Source of the DNA: Enterococcus plantarum
GTDB taxonomy: Bacteria > Bacillota > Bacilli > Lactobacillales > Enterococcaceae
DNA length: 64,000 nucleotides
Direction of reading: 5' to 3'
Assembly (NCBI RefSeq): GCF_001730295.1
Contig: NZ_MIKA01000007.1
Location: 1 to 64,000, forward strand
Position 1 is the stretch's first letter; each line of letters starts with the position of its first letter. Positions 63,876 to 64,000 of the stretch are shown here, in pieces. The notes beneath the pieces were generated by a model that saw only the letters and a list, made by a program, of their open reading frames with translations, was not told where the DNA came from and did not search any database. The translations under genes were made by a program, and so were the position numbers.

Positions 63876-64000
63876 GATACACCTCTTAAAAATAATTCGT
63901 TTAGCAAAAGTTTTTAATAGGACAAGTATATCACGGAAAGGAGGTGAATATTAGAGAGAGCTTCTAATGGATCAATAAAAAAGGCTAGGATAACAACTTA
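63876..64000. other. Gene-free right end of the window
   Basis: Holds the upstream region of the DUF92 gene. On the + strand a very strong ribosome site, AAAGGAGGTGAAT (63938-63950), is followed only by a very short open frame, so it may serve a leader peptide or a gene with an unusual start beyond the window. Confidence 0.4.

Noticed and set aside
1-64000. CRISPR arrays, tRNA, rRNA, insertion sequences, prophage
   Set aside because: No regularly spaced direct repeats, no tRNA-like cloverleaf ending, no transposase and no phage structural genes were seen on either strand.

Overview
The window reads as a chromosomal segment of a low-GC Lactobacillales bacterium, most likely an Enterococcus close to but not necessarily E. 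faecalis. The basis is the gene set and order (cysteine desulfurase-thiI, rex, tpx, T-box-valS, folC, rpoY-rnjA, mltG-greA, liaFSR, sodA, an LCP-ending polysaccharide cluster, nagB), the AT-rich base composition, strong AGGAGG ribosome sites and consensus -35/-10 promoters. This is family-level recognition from sequence; no database search was possible. No rRNA, tRNA, CRISPR array, insertion sequence or prophage was seen.

Layout: 1-4180 housekeeping (sulfur transfer for tRNA thiolation, Rex redox regulator, thiol peroxidase). 4180-13280 is an accessory island between tpx and the valS T-box. It holds a tight operon of a coiled-coil membrane protein, a zinc ribbon, a small helical protein, a Ycf46-like AAA+ ATPase and an unknown 160-aa protein, ending in an interchangeable last gene. 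13290-31540 holds valS with its T-box, an Ig-like protein, VTT and YfhO membrane proteins, folC, a HAD phosphatase, RadC, a cold-shock protein, a universal stress protein, RNase J with RNA polymerase epsilon, and a heterodimeric ABC exporter. 31600-49760 holds small metabolic genes, an SPFH protein, MltG, GreA, LiaFSR, KtrA, an Mga-like regulator, a CsbB-like glycosyltransferase, a frameshifted ispG and sodA. 49820-61160 holds dapF and a Wzy-type exopolysaccharide cluster closed by an LCP attachment enzyme. 61200-63880 holds nagB, an MgtC-like protein and a DUF92 membrane protein.

The main discovery candidate is at 8859-12227. Two perfect 48-bp inverted repeats, each carrying the ribosome binding site and the first two codons of a gene, enclose two convergent genes that overlap by 21 bp at their 3' ends: a STAND/TPR-like protein (766 aa, + strand) and a D-Ala-D-Ala-ligase-like ATP-grasp protein (334 aa, - strand). 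A tyrosine recombinase with all its catalytic residues lies 35 bp outside the right repeat. Inverting the segment would exactly replace the last gene of the AAA+ operon with the other one without changing its leader or start codon. This looks like a phase-variable switch between alternative partners of an uncharacterised AAA+ system, plausibly a defence or conflict system.

Other points of note: ispG has two independent frame-breaking lesions (a 7-bp tandem duplication and a 1-nt loss); two nearly identical ~222-bp intergenic hairpin elements sit 30 kb apart with a short relative between them; a NagR/DasR-type operator overlies the nagB promoter; and the exopolysaccharide cluster has no visible flippase.
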